Source of the DNA: a virus
DNA: 38,449 nt
Virus record (IMG/VR): IMGVR_UViG_3300033571_009183
Span: 1 to 38,449 of that record
Direction: 5' to 3' (one strand)
The notes under the pieces are model-generated. The model did no database searches, was not told where the DNA came from, and worked only from the letters and a program-made list of their open reading frames with translations. Of this stretch, positions 17,501-24,824 are shown one piece after another (the stretch's first letter is position 1; the number at the start of each line of letters is the position of its first letter). A program made the translations under genes and the position numbers.

Positions 17501-20500
17501 CAAGTTCCAGCGCGAGGCTAAAGCTCTACGCAACCGAGCCGAAGCTATGCGCCGGGCCGATAACGAACAGGCCGTCCGGGATAGCCAAGGACAGGCGCGT
17601 CCCATCAACCGGGACGACGACGGCAATCCGCAGGCGAACCGCCCCGACGACGAGGAAGACGACGGCAGCGGCCGGGCCGAATACTCTCCGCGTCGCAAAG
17701 AGACGCCGCTCGAGGACCTGGTCAAAACTGACATTATGCGCGGCGGAAGGCCAGCGTACCGCGACGCCAAGGGGCCAAAGGCCAAGCCAGAGACTGTTTT
17801 TGAACTACTCCAGAATGGCCTTGCCCAGCAGAAGCCGGTCAACCCCAACATCGCCTACAATCTTGCGGAGGGCAAGTACGCCCCTCTGAAGGTCAAGGTC
17901 GAGGGCAACGGTCTGACCCTCCGCATCGGCAACATGACGGAGAGTTATTCCGTCGACAACCAGTCCCGGGATGGCTGGCGTGGTATCATCGAAGACATCC
18001 GCAAGCGTCACGAAGGGAAGTACGACACGGTCGTCATTGAATCCGTCGCCGGCTCCAAGCCGGCGGCAAAACCTCTTACCCAGGCCGACACCCAGGCCGA
18101 CACCAAGGCGCAGGGCGAAATCGACGACGACCTTGCGGAGTTCATGGACCAGGGCGGTGAAAGTTGGAAGGCCAACAAGACCGCCGGAGAGGTTCTCCAG
18201 AAGATCGTCGACCTCAACGGCCGTCTCGCCCCCATCGCCAAGGTGCTTCTCGCATTGGGTGACAAGGTATCCCTGTCCAGGCGCGTCACCACGGGAGACG
18301 TGGATGGCGGCCGATGGACGCCTCTGAAGAAACTCGGCATCAACGGCGAACAGTTCCCCGACGACGGCGATCCGTTCAAGTACGGCGAGGAAATCTTCAT
18401 CGGCGGTCAAGGTTCTTCGTTCGGCGGAAAGAACTTTTCGTACGTCGAGGACACCGCCATCGAGGAAATCCTCCACGCCCTCACGGCGTCGAAGTACCCC
18501 AAAGACCTTCGCACCCAGCTCGGCGAGAAACTAAACAGAAAGGCCAGAGGTAATATTGACGTATCCAAGTCTAGGGCGGAGATTGAAATCGCCGTAGCCA
18601 GGGAATACGCCAAGAACGGCTCCAACAAGGAGTGGCGCGACCTGTGCCGCGCGTACGTTGCCTTCGTCGACAAGCGCGTCGACAGCAAGAAGTTCAAACC
18701 GGGCGACCCATTCCCGAGCGGCATCAACTACCGGGCGTCAAATCTGGCCGAGTTCATGGTCGGCGCGCTTTCGGAAAAGGAAGTCCAGGACATCCTGGCC
18801 GGCATCAAAGACCCCGACCAGAAGCAGTCCCTGCTCCAGACCTTCATCAACGCCGTCAAGCAGGTGTTCGGTTTCACCGACGCCCAGATGAAGTCCATGC
18901 TCGGCACGGCCGTCTCGTCCATCGAGAAGATCACGTCGAGCGAACGCACCCTCAAGGAGGGTGAAGGTATGTACGGCCCTCTCGACGCGGATGAAGCCGA
19001 AGAGGTCGCCAAGGGCGAATACGCCCCTGGCAAGCCGGCTAACGAAGCCGACCCGGAGAACTACTTCAAGAAGACCAAGCCCGGCCAGAAGCTCGGAAGC
19101 GACGGCCTGCCCATCCGAGATCAGACCGGGCTTCCTAGTTACTTGGAAGTAGGACACAAGGGCTGGAAGGGAAGGCTCATCGGCGCAGGCCGAGAGGGAA
19201 GTATCCTGTGGGGTAGGTACGATGGTGGAGCGATTGAATCAAAGAACTCCAAGTTGAACAAGGATGGACGAAGCCAGGTAAACCACGGCGAATGGTTCGG
19301 GGATGCCGACCAGCAGGGCCGCATGGAGCCTCCTGTGGTCAAAGACGGCAAGATCACCGAGAAGGGCCGCATCTCCATCATCACGATCCTCGGAGCGGAC
19401 GCAACGAAGGAAGAGGTTCGCCAAGCAAGGGAGTACGCAGCCAAGGAGTTCTCGAAGCGACTCCGTATCGAGGTTAAGCCGTCAGACTTCGACGTATTTG
19501 AGTACGGGATGGATAAGGATGCGAGGGCCGCAAAGTACGGCATCAGCCGCGACGACACGGGGCCTGTCCTTCGCTCGCCAAGCCCGCAGAGCAGGTTGCA
19601 GGCGCAGACCGAAGGCAAGGGCGTCGTCACTCCCGACGGAGACGTAGCCAACCATACGGACGCAAACCTGGCGAAGCGTGGCTTCGTGTCTGCCATCTCC
19701 GACGAGAAGCTATCCGATAAAGATCGCGGTTCCCTTTCGATGGATTTCGAGTTTGTCGATGAACAGTACTTCAAAGGTTACGTCGGAAGGATTCGTCGCA
19801 AAGGAAAGGAAGTAGGCCGCATCGAGGTCGAGTACGACGAGCGTAAGTCCGTCGCACGAATCGGTGAATCACATGTCGACGATGGCGAGCGAAACAAGGG
19901 ATACGGAACCATCCTTTATGCCGAGGCTGGCGAGCGTCTTCGACGAATGGGTGCCACCAAACTTACTGGCGACCTTGCTAACTCCGAAAGCGTCCCGCTC
20001 ATAATCCGCGAGAAGGTCTTCGGCGACGGATCTACAAAGGTTACCTACAAAGGCGACGAGATGTCCGTCGGTGACTTCCGAGGAATCAACCCGGACAATG
20101 TTGACTGGGGTGGTCTTTTCGGCCCGACCATCGAAACCGAGGTTCCGCAACTTACGCCAACCGCGCAGAAGCTTGCGCAAGAAATCAAGACCGCAGCAAA
20201 GGGTAACCCGGAAACGGCTGCAGCTCGCATCAAGGCCGCCTTGGACAAGTGGGAGGCGGAGGTGCTTGGAAAGCCTGGTGAGAATCGCCTGTTCTCTCCC
20301 GGACCTGACACCATCGCAGCAATGGCCTACCGCCTGTCGAAGGACGCCGCCGCCCACGCAGCCGGCTTCGCCAAGTGGGCCGCCCAAGCGGTCAAGGACT
20401 TCGGCCAGAAGATTAAGCCTTTCCTCAAGGACATCTGGGCCAAGAGCCAGAAGATGCGCCAGGCCGGTGCCGACATCGTCACCTTCCGCTACCTGTCCAG

Positions 20501-22874
20501 CCGTGCGGACAAGATGTGGCAGAACGCCTCCCGCAACCCACAGTCCAAGACCCTCCGCGACCTGGCGAACCTGATCTTCACCAAGCAAGGACCGGATGCG
20601 GACGCCGCCCAGAACGACATCCCGACCCGCATCCAGACGGTCCGTACGCAGTTCAACAATGCCTACGCCAACATCCTCAAGCCGTTCGCCGACGACTTTG
20701 CGAAGATGTCGAAGCAGCAGCTCCAAGAGTGGGACGCCAAGTTCCGTCGCGCGGTCATCGGTATAGACCCGATGCCGGACGGCAAGCTTGGCGAAGCCGT
20801 CCAGAAGTTCCGCAAGCTGTCGTCGCAGTTGCTGGCCTACCAGCGCAACGCCGGGATGGATATCGGCGACGCCGGCGAGGGCTACTTCCCACGCTCCTAC
20901 GGCGCCGACGCCGTCGCGGAGAACACCCCGGCCTTCGTCGAAGCCGCGGCCAAGGCTTACGAGATGCGGAACGAACGCCTCCGCAATCAAGCCCTTCAGG
21001 ATCTCGAGAGGAACGCGGCCGCCCGCGCCGAGATGCTCAAGCAGCGGGACAAGGACGCCGGCCGCCAAGTCAAGACCGACGCCGAGTACCAGGCCATTGT
21101 CGACGAGTGGTACGCCGAGCAGCAGGACAAAATCAACGCGGAGTTCGACAAGACTACCGAGGACTTCAAGAAGATGGCGTCCGACTGGGCCTTCCGCATC
21201 CAGAACGGCAAGGTCGACGAACTGTCCCTCTACGAGGGCGGCGCTCTCGAGGCGACGATGCCCGACCACGCCGACCCCCGCACCTTTACGGACGCCGAAG
21301 CCGCCCTGCTCGACCAGTTCCTCGACAAGGACATGGACAAGCTGATGGCCCGGTACATCGCCTCGGCCGTCAAGAAGACCGAAGCCGCCCGTGCCTTCGG
21401 GGCGAAGGGCGAGAAGTTCGGCCAGATGATGTCCGCCCTCCAGTCCGAGAACGTTGACGCCGGCACCATCGAGGAGACGGCCGACCTCATCCGCCGATCT
21501 CTGGACATCGGCACCGACCGCCCGACCGGGCTGATGGCGAAGGTCATCGACTGGTCGAACGCCATCATCTCCGCCGGCTACCTCGGCTTCTCCTTCGTCA
21601 ACAACGTGCTGCTCGAGCCGGTGTCCTTCGGCATCCGCACGGGCAACGCCTACCTCGCACTCAAGGGCGTGGCGGAGACGTGGAAAGCCTTCACCCAAGA
21701 ACTGGTCAACTCGCCCGGCCTACAGCGAGGCATCAAGCGTGCCTACGGCACGAAGTTGGAGTTCGCCCGCTCGGTCAACAAGGCTATCTCCGAGGACCTG
21801 GGCCTGCTACACAACGAAATCGAACGCACCCACCTAGGCAGCCATTGGGACTACGGCTCCGAAACCGAGGGAAGCCCCGTCGCACGCTGGCTCACCCAGC
21901 GTGTGCAGATGGGCAACCTCATGGCCCAGACGGAACGCGCCAAGATCCAGGCTTCCGTCGCCATCGCACGCCTGGCCGTACGCAACAACGTACGTTTCTA
22001 CCTCGGCGAAGCCCCCCTCCAGAAGCTGCTCGCCAAGGCTGGTCTGAATGCCAAGGCCGACGCCTCGTCCAAATCGATGCTCCAGGAAATCGGTGTGCCG
22101 GCCGAGGACCACGACTCCTTCGCCAAGTTCGTGATGTCCCTCGACGGGATGTCCGACGCCGAGTACCAGCAGGCCGTCTACGGAGACAGCCGGGAAGCCG
22201 CCCTATACCGCCAGGCCATCCAGCGGATGAGCGTCGGCCTGTCCATCAAGACCAACCCCGCCCTCAAGATGGCCCGGGCCGACCGCGTCGAGGGTCGGTT
22301 CATGATGCAGTTGATGAACTACTCGTACGCCTACGCGAACCTCGTCAAGGACCGCATGTACGACTCCGCCCTCAAGGCCGCCAACCCCAAGGCCAAAATC
22401 TCCGCGATGGACAGGCTCCGCTACGCCGCCCCTCTGATGGTCGGCGCCCCCCTCGCCATCATCGCCTCCGAGGCTGGCAAGCAACTGGTCGGCGCCCTCT
22501 GGCCGTCCGACGGCACGGACGACCGCGATGAACTGGAGGACTGGCAGAAGATCTTCGACTCCTCGTCCTACGCCGGCATGTTCGGCAAGAAGGTCGAGTA
22601 CCTAACCAAGATCCTGCTCCGCGACCAGATTCCCGTGGGCGTCGTCCCCGAGGCCGGCGCCAAGGCCCTCGGCGCGTCCTTCAAGTCCCTCGCCGGGAAG
22701 GATTCCGACGCGATGGACAAGCGCGCCGCAAAGCAAGCCTATCAGGTCGGGGTCAAGCCTGGCGTGATGATGGGTGCTTCGGCAGTCCATCCCTTCTTCG
22801 GCTTCCTCGCCAACCAAGCCCTCCGCCAGCGGGATACGCGGGACGCCTTCGTCGAAGGCATGGCCGGCGAGTAG
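14568..22874 (+). CDS. Giant polyvalent ejection protein (gp16-position, 2768 aa)
   Basis: The largest gene, at the T7 gene 16 place; roughly twice T7 gp16. Order of parts: four LVPL-type repeats (residues 10-45); helical core (60-370); Ala/Pro linkers (about 385-660) holding a 68-residue module that recurs after another linker (660-727, 831-898); a zincin-like domain with E1299-E-I-L-H1303 in place of HExxH, followed by NLAEFMVGALSEKEVQ and NAVKQVFGF, typical of polyvalent-protein zincins; an unrecognised domain (about 1525-1690); a GNAT-like motif A, RNKGYGT (1775-1781); and a helical domain with GEGYFPRSY (Tyr2106). The C-terminal part has apolar segments near 2328-2355 and 2620-2645 and the RFMMQLMNYSYAYANLVKD pattern of ejection proteins. 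No transglycosylase site was recognised. It probably enters the cell with the DNA, forming a channel and delivering effector domains. The stop is TAG, with another in-frame TAG 18 nt later. Confidence 0.78.
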   Translation: MPDTFDTSKLVPLDVSGLVPLKEEPKLDLGGLVPLNTAGLVPVEATAPVAPAPVSTATTAAPRAGFGSFVDSAQRSYYEHGVNNYIKEKFDNAAYLNRLRAGGKVEPMEDGAFSAEQQKAFYDLSMAGKSGSSPEARAAEIARVERRVLELNDIIKAEEAKRVGVGPESAQSISLGQALEKANQMPTVGGRIGSSFGALIDNAGGIPDMVAGGAYGTARPIAGALATALVTRGSGLVARVLPEIVSGAITLNDSQVGIVGELMQKMAQKRGFDIRKNPEMMDALMNDVDFVEDVRQEALRGGTSDAIWTAISTRLGLSPKIKGVWQPIVQAGAESATTASQGLFRTGEVDVAQTVAAFPAGFAIEGPSFAIGRGIDAIKANVASRGSTAPATPAAQPAAAPAPAPAAPVAAPAQPGVDPTTLAGEVPAPAAPAAEAPAPATPAADPLQLEVERRQLESDFIAASDAHLAAFQRLSAIIDELGVDHPDAIAAKQEMDAAGSALEAARVALEAKTAEVQAANVAADAARNTPPAPQAAPSAPPATQAVVAQGSVPPRPIYDDRFSGKGQAGLNDFVAAVKEWDEKYGKTHLFDGTPKEAQAQAQVAPAVPAAPAAPAPTTATATPAAPAPADGANLRNSAENTAPQSTQAPAAPAASYDGGDPRNDPRFADLDRDDKSELRRAFSTLQKLQERRAEAAANGNPTNRLDDQIARLKANIGETLGDGKPAPQQQAQPAQPAPAPAAPVAPQAAEVTPTPSPQAQTAPAPASDTQTAQQEAPAQPAPTQTPVQKPSFVAGLREDARKLRGEGIPQTPPAKPLPPRPEAAVPVDPNDPQTDPRFKNLNRNQREQVNVAQNKINNDLKTRAQAVRDGRSTKNLDDRIAKNRAEVERVLSGAPKPPKQAKPANAPVDPSATPIDPTAPEEQSATSEDDPEVQAAKFPNPNPDLDNPIKNDLADFNEQRAAELEKTAQETDDPDLKDKFQREAKALRNRAEAMRRADNEQAVRDSQGQARPINRDDDGNPQANRPDDEEDDGSGRAEYSPRRKETPLEDLVKTDIMRGGRPAYRDAKGPKAKPETVFELLQNGLAQQKPVNPNIAYNLAEGKYAPLKVKVEGNGLTLRIGNMTESYSVDNQSRDGWRGIIEDIRKRHEGKYDTVVIESVAGSKPAAKPLTQADTQADTKAQGEIDDDLAEFMDQGGESWKANKTAGEVLQKIVDLNGRLAPIAKVLLALGDKVSLSRRVTTGDVDGGRWTPLKKLGINGEQFPDDGDPFKYGEEIFIGGQGSSFGGKNFSYVEDTAIEEILHALTASKYPKDLRTQLGEKLNRKARGNIDVSKSRAEIEIAVAREYAKNGSNKEWRDLCRAYVAFVDKRVDSKKFKPGDPFPSGINYRASNLAEFMVGALSEKEVQDILAGIKDPDQKQSLLQTFINAVKQVFGFTDAQMKSMLGTAVSSIEKITSSERTLKEGEGMYGPLDADEAEEVAKGEYAPGKPANEADPENYFKKTKPGQKLGSDGLPIRDQTGLPSYLEVGHKGWKGRLIGAGREGSILWGRYDGGAIESKNSKLNKDGRSQVNHGEWFGDADQQGRMEPPVVKDGKITEKGRISIITILGADATKEEVRQAREYAAKEFSKRLRIEVKPSDFDVFEYGMDKDARAAKYGISRDDTGPVLRSPSPQSRLQAQTEGKGVVTPDGDVANHTDANLAKRGFVSAISDEKLSDKDRGSLSMDFEFVDEQYFKGYVGRIRRKGKEVGRIEVEYDERKSVARIGESHVDDGERNKGYGTILYAEAGERLRRMGATKLTGDLANSESVPLIIREKVFGDGSTKVTYKGDEMSVGDFRGINPDNVDWGGLFGPTIETEVPQLTPTAQKLAQEIKTAAKGNPETAAARIKAALDKWEAEVLGKPGENRLFSPGPDTIAAMAYRLSKDAAAHAAGFAKWAAQAVKDFGQKIKPFLKDIWAKSQKMRQAGADIVTFRYLSSRADKMWQNASRNPQSKTLRDLANLIFTKQGPDADAAQNDIPTRIQTVRTQFNNAYANILKPFADDFAKMSKQQLQEWDAKFRRAVIGIDPMPDGKLGEAVQKFRKLSSQLLAYQRNAGMDIGDAGEGYFPRSYGADAVAENTPAFVEAAAKAYEMRNERLRNQALQDLERNAAARAEMLKQRDKDAGRQVKTDAEYQAIVDEWYAEQQDKINAEFDKTTEDFKKMASDWAFRIQNGKVDELSLYEGGALEATMPDHADPRTFTDAEAALLDQFLDKDMDKLMARYIASAVKKTEAARAFGAKGEKFGQMMSALQSENVDAGTIEETADLIRRSLDIGTDRPTGLMAKVIDWSNAIISAGYLGFSFVNNVLLEPVSFGIRTGNAYLALKGVAETWKAFTQELVNSPGLQRGIKRAYGTKLEFARSVNKAISEDLGLLHNEIERTHLGSHWDYGSETEGSPVARWLTQRVQMGNLMAQTERAKIQASVAIARLAVRNNVRFYLGEAPLQKLLAKAGLNAKADASSKSMLQEIGVPAEDHDSFAKFVMSLDGMSDAEYQQAVYGDSREAALYRQAIQRMSVGLSIKTNPALKMARADRVEGRFMMQLMNYSYAYANLVKDRMYDSALKAANPKAKISAMDRLRYAAPLMVGAPLAIIASEAGKQLVGALWPSDGTDDRDELEDWQKIFDSSSYAGMFGKKVEYLTKILLRDQIPVGVVPEAGAKALGASFKSLAGKDSDAMDKRAAKQAYQVGVKPGVMMGASAVHPFFGFLANQALRQRDTRDAFVEGMAGE
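16545..17261 (+). repeat. Duplicated 68-aa module inside the giant protein
   Basis: Copies at 16545-16748 and 17058-17261 encode 68 residues each and align without gaps. Shared positions include DPxxDPRF, LxR, NG/DG, LDDxIA and GxxKP. The copies are separated by a Pro/Ala/Gln linker. Predicted as two short helical hairpins. The duplication is old, since only about a third of residues match. Confidence 0.75.
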
Positions 22875-22905
22875 TCCAGAATAACGGGATTTTAGCCTAA
22901 ATCTG

Positions 22906-22934
22906 TTGACTCTGGTTGATTCGGATTCGACGAT
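22906..22934 (+). promoter_or_regulatory. Weak candidate promoter before DUF1599 gene
   Basis: The 69-bp gap after the giant gene is clearly AT-richer than its surroundings. It holds TTGACT (22906-22911), then 17 bp, then GACGAT (22929-22934, 3/6 to the -10 consensus). The -35 is good and the -10 is poor. A promoter is plausible here because it opens a new functional block (DUF1599, lysis genes). Confidence 0.3.
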
Positions 22935-22943
22935 GTACCAGCA

Positions 22944-23279
22944 ATGCCCAACATTGATACCGACGTTCTGGCCGACAAGCTGCACAACGACCTAGGTCTT
23001 CAGACCGAGATGGGGCGGGAATACCTCCGCGCCATCCTGCCACTTGCCCTCCTCATGGATCGCAAGCAACAGGACTACGGGAGCAGCAACATCAGCCTCA
23101 ACGGCGAACTGGGCGTGATGGTACGCACCCAGGACAAGGTCAGCCGCATCCGGAATCTCCTCACCAAGGAGATGAAGGGCGACGGCGCTGCGAACAACGA
23201 GTCAATCAACGACTCTTGGTCCGACCTCGCGAACTACGGCGTCATCGGCCTGCTCCTTCGGACGGGCAAGTGGCGCTAG
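22944..23279 (+). CDS. DUF1599 / nucleotide-modification-associated domain 1 protein
   Basis: This 111-residue protein matches the DUF1599 (PF07659) pattern: RKQQDYGSSNI (residues 40-50), a Gly-x-x-Gly then VRTQDKVSRIRNL (60-72), and NESINDSWSDLANYGVIGLL (85-104), ending GxW. The family is a small all-helical MazG-like fold often found near phage base-modification or nucleotide-pool genes, and probably binds a nucleotide. The exact reaction is not established. No base-hypermodification enzymes are seen apart from the cytosine methyltransferase at 32 kb. It ends in TAG, and a conserved HNH-like reading frame continues directly after that stop in the same frame. Confidence 0.85.
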   Translation: MPNIDTDVLADKLHNDLGLQTEMGREYLRAILPLALLMDRKQQDYGSSNISLNGELGVMVRTQDKVSRIRNLLTKEMKGDGAANNESINDSWSDLANYGVIGLLLRTGKWR

Positions 23280-23285
23280 GCTACA

Positions 23286-23657
23286 ATCGCAAGGACAAGG
23301 GAAGAGCGGGTTGAGTGGATTCGCCAGTACCGGGCGGACAATCCAGCTCGCGTCCTGCTTCACCTTGCGAAGCAAAGGGCGGCAAGGCTGGGCGTCCCTT
23401 TCTCGATTACCGAAGCCGACATCAAGATTCCCAAGCGTTGCCCCGTTCTTGGTCTTCGTCTGAAGCAGGGAACCGGCAAGCGCCGGCGCAACAGTTCTCC
23501 GTCCTTGGATCGTCTCAACCCTCGCCTTGGGTATGTTCCTGGCAACGTTGCCGTCATCAGTTTCGTGGCAAACTCGATCAAGTCCAATGCAACGCCCAGG
23601 CAACTTGAGAAAGTTTCCAAATGGGTGGCGAAAAGGTCGCGTTTGGCATCCCCCTAA
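23286..23657 (+). CDS. HNH-like phage endonuclease ORF without a standard start codon
   Basis: The frame is open from 23280 (right after the upstream TAG) to TAA 23655-23657. It encodes text matching a phage HNH/endonuclease VII-like family: EERVEWIRQYRADNPARVLL, CPVLGLRL, SPSLDRLNPRLGYVPGNV and ISFVANSIKSNAT. There is no ATG, GTG or TTG upstream of the conserved N-terminus. The best candidate is ATC 23286, 5 nt after an AGG, giving 123 residues; ATT 23319 and CTG 23355 are alternatives. Homologues normally begin just ahead of the EER segment, so little seems missing. It could be read by amber read-through as a fusion with DUF1599, start at a rare codon, or be a gene that has lost its ATG. 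It is likely a free-standing nuclease of the homing type. Confidence 0.6.
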   Translation: MARTREERVEWIRQYRADNPARVLLHLAKQRAARLGVPFSITEADIKIPKRCPVLGLRLKQGTGKRRRNSSPSLDRLNPRLGYVPGNVAVISFVANSIKSNATPRQLEKVSKWVAKRSRLASP

Positions 23658-23714
23658 CTTGTAGGCTCTGGGGTGTTTGACTGATGCACCCGTTGCGACA
23701 GCATAGTCGTTGCA

Positions 23715-23849
23715 ATGATCATCGTATTCTCCGTGCTTTCGTTTATCGCCGGCGTCGCCGTCGGCGCGCTGTCCTACAGGAATAACGTCGCCAAGCTTTC
23801 GGCCGTCGAAGCCAAGGCAAAGTCCCTCGCCGACGAGTTCAAGAAGTGA
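23715..23849 (+). CDS. 44-aa small membrane protein
   Basis: Begins MIIVFSVLSFIAGVAVGALSY, one transmembrane helix with a GxxxG-like face, followed by a charged helix NNVAKLSAVEAKAKSLADEF and KK. Proteins of this type (N-terminal helix, short cytoplasmic tail) are common next to phage lysis genes. The stop overlaps the next start as GTGA, so it is co-translated with the lipoprotein. Its role is unknown; a helper or regulator of lysis is possible. Confidence 0.65.
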   Translation: MIIVFSVLSFIAGVAVGALSYRNNVAKLSAVEAKAKSLADEFKK

Positions 23850-24598
23850 GGTGGCTGGCGGCCATCGTCCTGCTATCGGGTTGCGCAAGCAAGCCAGCGG
23901 ACGTTCCGTTGCCACCCGTCCCACCGCCGGCTCCAGTCCAGCAGACCGCCCTGCTCCAGGTCTGGCAGGACGAGGTCCTTGAGGATGCAGCCATCTTCAA
24001 GGCTATCCGCGGTAGCCTAACCGGGTCAGCCGCCTCCCTGTCATTGTACGACTCTGCGACCACCGGCCTAGTCGGCCTGGCCGGCGAGCCGACCGCCAAG
24101 GACGTCGACAAGTTCAAGGCGTGGATCGCCAACCCAGACCCCAAGGAGCTGGAGAAACTCCGCTCCGAGAAGGTCGCCTTGGACAAGAAGACCGACGCCC
24201 TTGAGAAAGCCGTCGATGCGGAGAAGGCCGCTCGCGCCATCGCCGAATCCCAGGCCAAGCAAGCCCGCCTAGACAAGGAAGCAGCCGACAAGGCAGCCAG
24301 TCTGGCGGAGTCGGCTGCCGGACTGACAAAGTACGGGACTTGGACGATTGGCTTGGGCGTCCTGGCCCTGTTGTTCGGTCATCTGCTTGGCATCCAGAAG
24401 TGGGTCGCTGGATTGACCATTGGCGCCGGCGTTCTGGTCGCCGCGACCGCCCGACCCCTCATTGACTTCTTCGGCGGTGAGAAGTCCGAGTGGGTGCTGC
24501 TCGGCACCCTTGGCTTCCTCGCCCTCAACCTCGTCATCGTGCTGGGCGTGAAATCCTGGCGCATCCTACGCCGTGAAACGACGCCGCCCCCTGCCTAA
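23846..24598 (+). CDS. Lipoprotein with C-terminal membrane helices, candidate one-piece spanin
   Basis: This 250-residue protein starts at GTG within the GTGA overlap. Residues 1-13 form a short lipoprotein signal with lipobox L-S-G-C (Cys13). A Pro-rich stretch (PLPPVPPPAP) follows, then an amphipathic Lys/Glu/Ala coiled coil (about residues 92-155). Three hydrophobic segments close the protein (about 164-182, 187-204, 216-236), before the basic end KSWRILRR. A protein anchored in the outer membrane by lipid and in the inner membrane by its C-terminus matches the unimolecular spanin plan (phage T1 gp11), which fuses the two membranes in the last lysis step. Three helices instead of one and the greater length are unusual. 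No Rz/Rz1 pair was found. Confidence 0.55.
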   Translation: MRWLAAIVLLSGCASKPADVPLPPVPPPAPVQQTALLQVWQDEVLEDAAIFKAIRGSLTGSAASLSLYDSATTGLVGLAGEPTAKDVDKFKAWIANPDPKELEKLRSEKVALDKKTDALEKAVDAEKAARAIAESQAKQARLDKEAADKAASLAESAAGLTKYGTWTIGLGVLALLFGHLLGIQKWVAGLTIGAGVLVAATARPLIDFFGGEKSEWVLLGTLGFLALNLVIVLGVKSWRILRRETTPPPA

Positions 24599-24824
24599 AG
24601 TGATCGTGCGTCCGCTTCCCGGTGACACCGGCGGTCTGGCCTGCAAGGAGGACAACACCATCGAGCTAGACCCCAACATCAAGGGGCATAAGGAAAGGCT
24701 TCGCGTCCTGGTGCATGAAGCCCTGCATCTGGCAGATTGGCCGGCCGGAGAGCGTAAGGTTGATCGCGTATCTAGGGAAATCACCGACGTCCTGTGGAAG
24801 CAGGGCTATCGAAAGAAGTCATGA
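24573..24824 (+). CDS. Small zincin-like metallopeptidase
   Basis: This 83-residue protein starts at GTG (MKRRRPLPKVIVRPLPG) and overlaps the lipoprotein gene by 26 bp. It contains a textbook zinc-binding HExxH in LVHEALHLADWP, then a helical C-terminus (DRVSREITDVLWKQGY). Very short phage proteins of this pattern, with an immunity/SprT-like zincin core, are common. The third zinc ligand may be a Glu/Asp after the helix. The substrate is unknown. Placement inside the lysis block could mean a role in envelope breakdown, or only shared transcription. Confidence 0.68.
   Translation: MKRRRPLPKVIVRPLPGDTGGLACKEDNTIELDPNIKGHKERLRVLVHEALHLADWPAGERKVDRVSREITDVLWKQGYRKKS

Noticed and set aside
19869-21698. 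Minus-strand open frame of 609 codons opposite the giant gene
   Set aside because: Shadow of a GC-rich coding strand; low-complexity and no start context.
22872-23279. General amber recoding (TAG as sense codon)
   Set aside because: TAG ends several genes normally (22874, 23279, 37637) and no gene contains internal TAG. Only the 23279 case is considered for local read-through.
23677-23707. TTGACT followed by CATAGT as a promoter for the 44-aa gene
   Set aside because: A 19-bp spacer and only 7 nt to the start codon; too weak to call.
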